The notes beneath the pieces are model-generated. The model saw only the letters and a list, made by a program, of their open reading frames with translations, did not search any database and had not been told where the DNA came from. From positions 1 through 16,798 of the forward strand of contig JAGSPR010000102.1 in NCBI GenBank assembly GCA_018262455.1: a DNA stretch of 16,798 bases, written 5' to 3'. The stretch is from Deltaproteobacteria bacterium. GTDB lineage: Bacteria; Myxococcota; Polyangia; Haliangiales; Haliangiaceae. Each line of letters begins with the position of its first letter. The first letter of the stretch is position 1. Position numbers and translations under genes: made by a program. Of the stretch, positions 16,690 to 16,798 are shown in pieces.

Positions 16690-16784
16690 GTACATGGGTT
16701 CCAGTTCGGTGGGTGCAAGCACGGACATAGGTAACGGATCAGTAAAGGGACATGGGTTACACCTCGTTTTCGGTGTGTTCCTTT
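16690..16784. mobile_element. Possible insertion-sequence end: three copies of a 13-base motif plus hairpin
   Basis: GTACATGGGTTCC (16690-16702), GGACATAGGTAAC (16723-16735) and GGACATGGGTTAC (16748-16760) are direct copies of one motif, 33 and 25 bases apart. The last runs into a hairpin: AAAGG (16744-16748) with CCTTT (16780-16784), and ACACC (16759-16763) with GGTGT (16772-16776). Base composition is lower in G+C than in the rest of the window. Spaced ACATGGGTTAC-like repeats recall transposase-binding ends of IS481-like elements, but this is from memory, and no transposase lies inside the window. Confidence 0.35.
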
Positions 16785-16798
16785 GAAATCGGGATGAT

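Overview
The window is very GC-rich, with strong G/C bias at third codon positions, many GTG starts, several small lipoproteins and frequent 4-base stop/start overlaps. Together with its gene content (a class III cyclase with a long N-terminal region, a planctomycete/myxobacterial-style cytochrome lipoprotein, a KamA-type enzyme, a single-subunit molybdopterin oxidoreductase) this suggests a Myxococcota (former deltaproteobacterial) chromosome. That assignment is inference; there is no rRNA in the window.

Layout. 1-1527 (-): ettA, cut by the left edge, divergent from a hypothetical gene (1576-2322, +). 2323-2543: a non-coding gap with a strong hexamer-built palindrome. 2544-3305 (+): a site-2-protease-family membrane metalloprotease. 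3341-4327 (-): a secreted Vps62-like protein. 4328-4661: a gene-free stretch carrying an orphan second copy of the protease's C-terminal coding segment. 4662-5399 (-): a lipoprotein with a C-terminal cytochrome c-like domain. 5517-7916 (-): a likely operon of kamA, a small AhpD-like partner and an AhpD/CMD-family protein interrupted by one in-frame UGA. 8070-11963 (-): a likely operon of a molybdopterin oxidoreductase, an overlapping truncated hemoglobin, a small lipoprotein and an esterase lipoprotein. 12036-16546 (+): a class III nucleotide cyclase overlapping ppc (PEP carboxylase). 16547-16798: hexamer-phased repeats and possibly the end of an insertion sequence.

The most notable item is the gene at 5517-6101. 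Conventional reading splits it into two ORFs, but both halves are in the same frame. The UGA falls exactly where AhpD has the second cysteine of its CxxC centre, and a hairpin with a GGUC loop starts 17 bases after the UGA. This is best read as a selenoprotein with a CxxU redox centre, translationally coupled to a small CxxC-less partner. Two more connections come from overlaps: the globin is coupled to the Mo enzyme (ATGA), and PEP carboxylase is coupled to the cyclase (GTGA).
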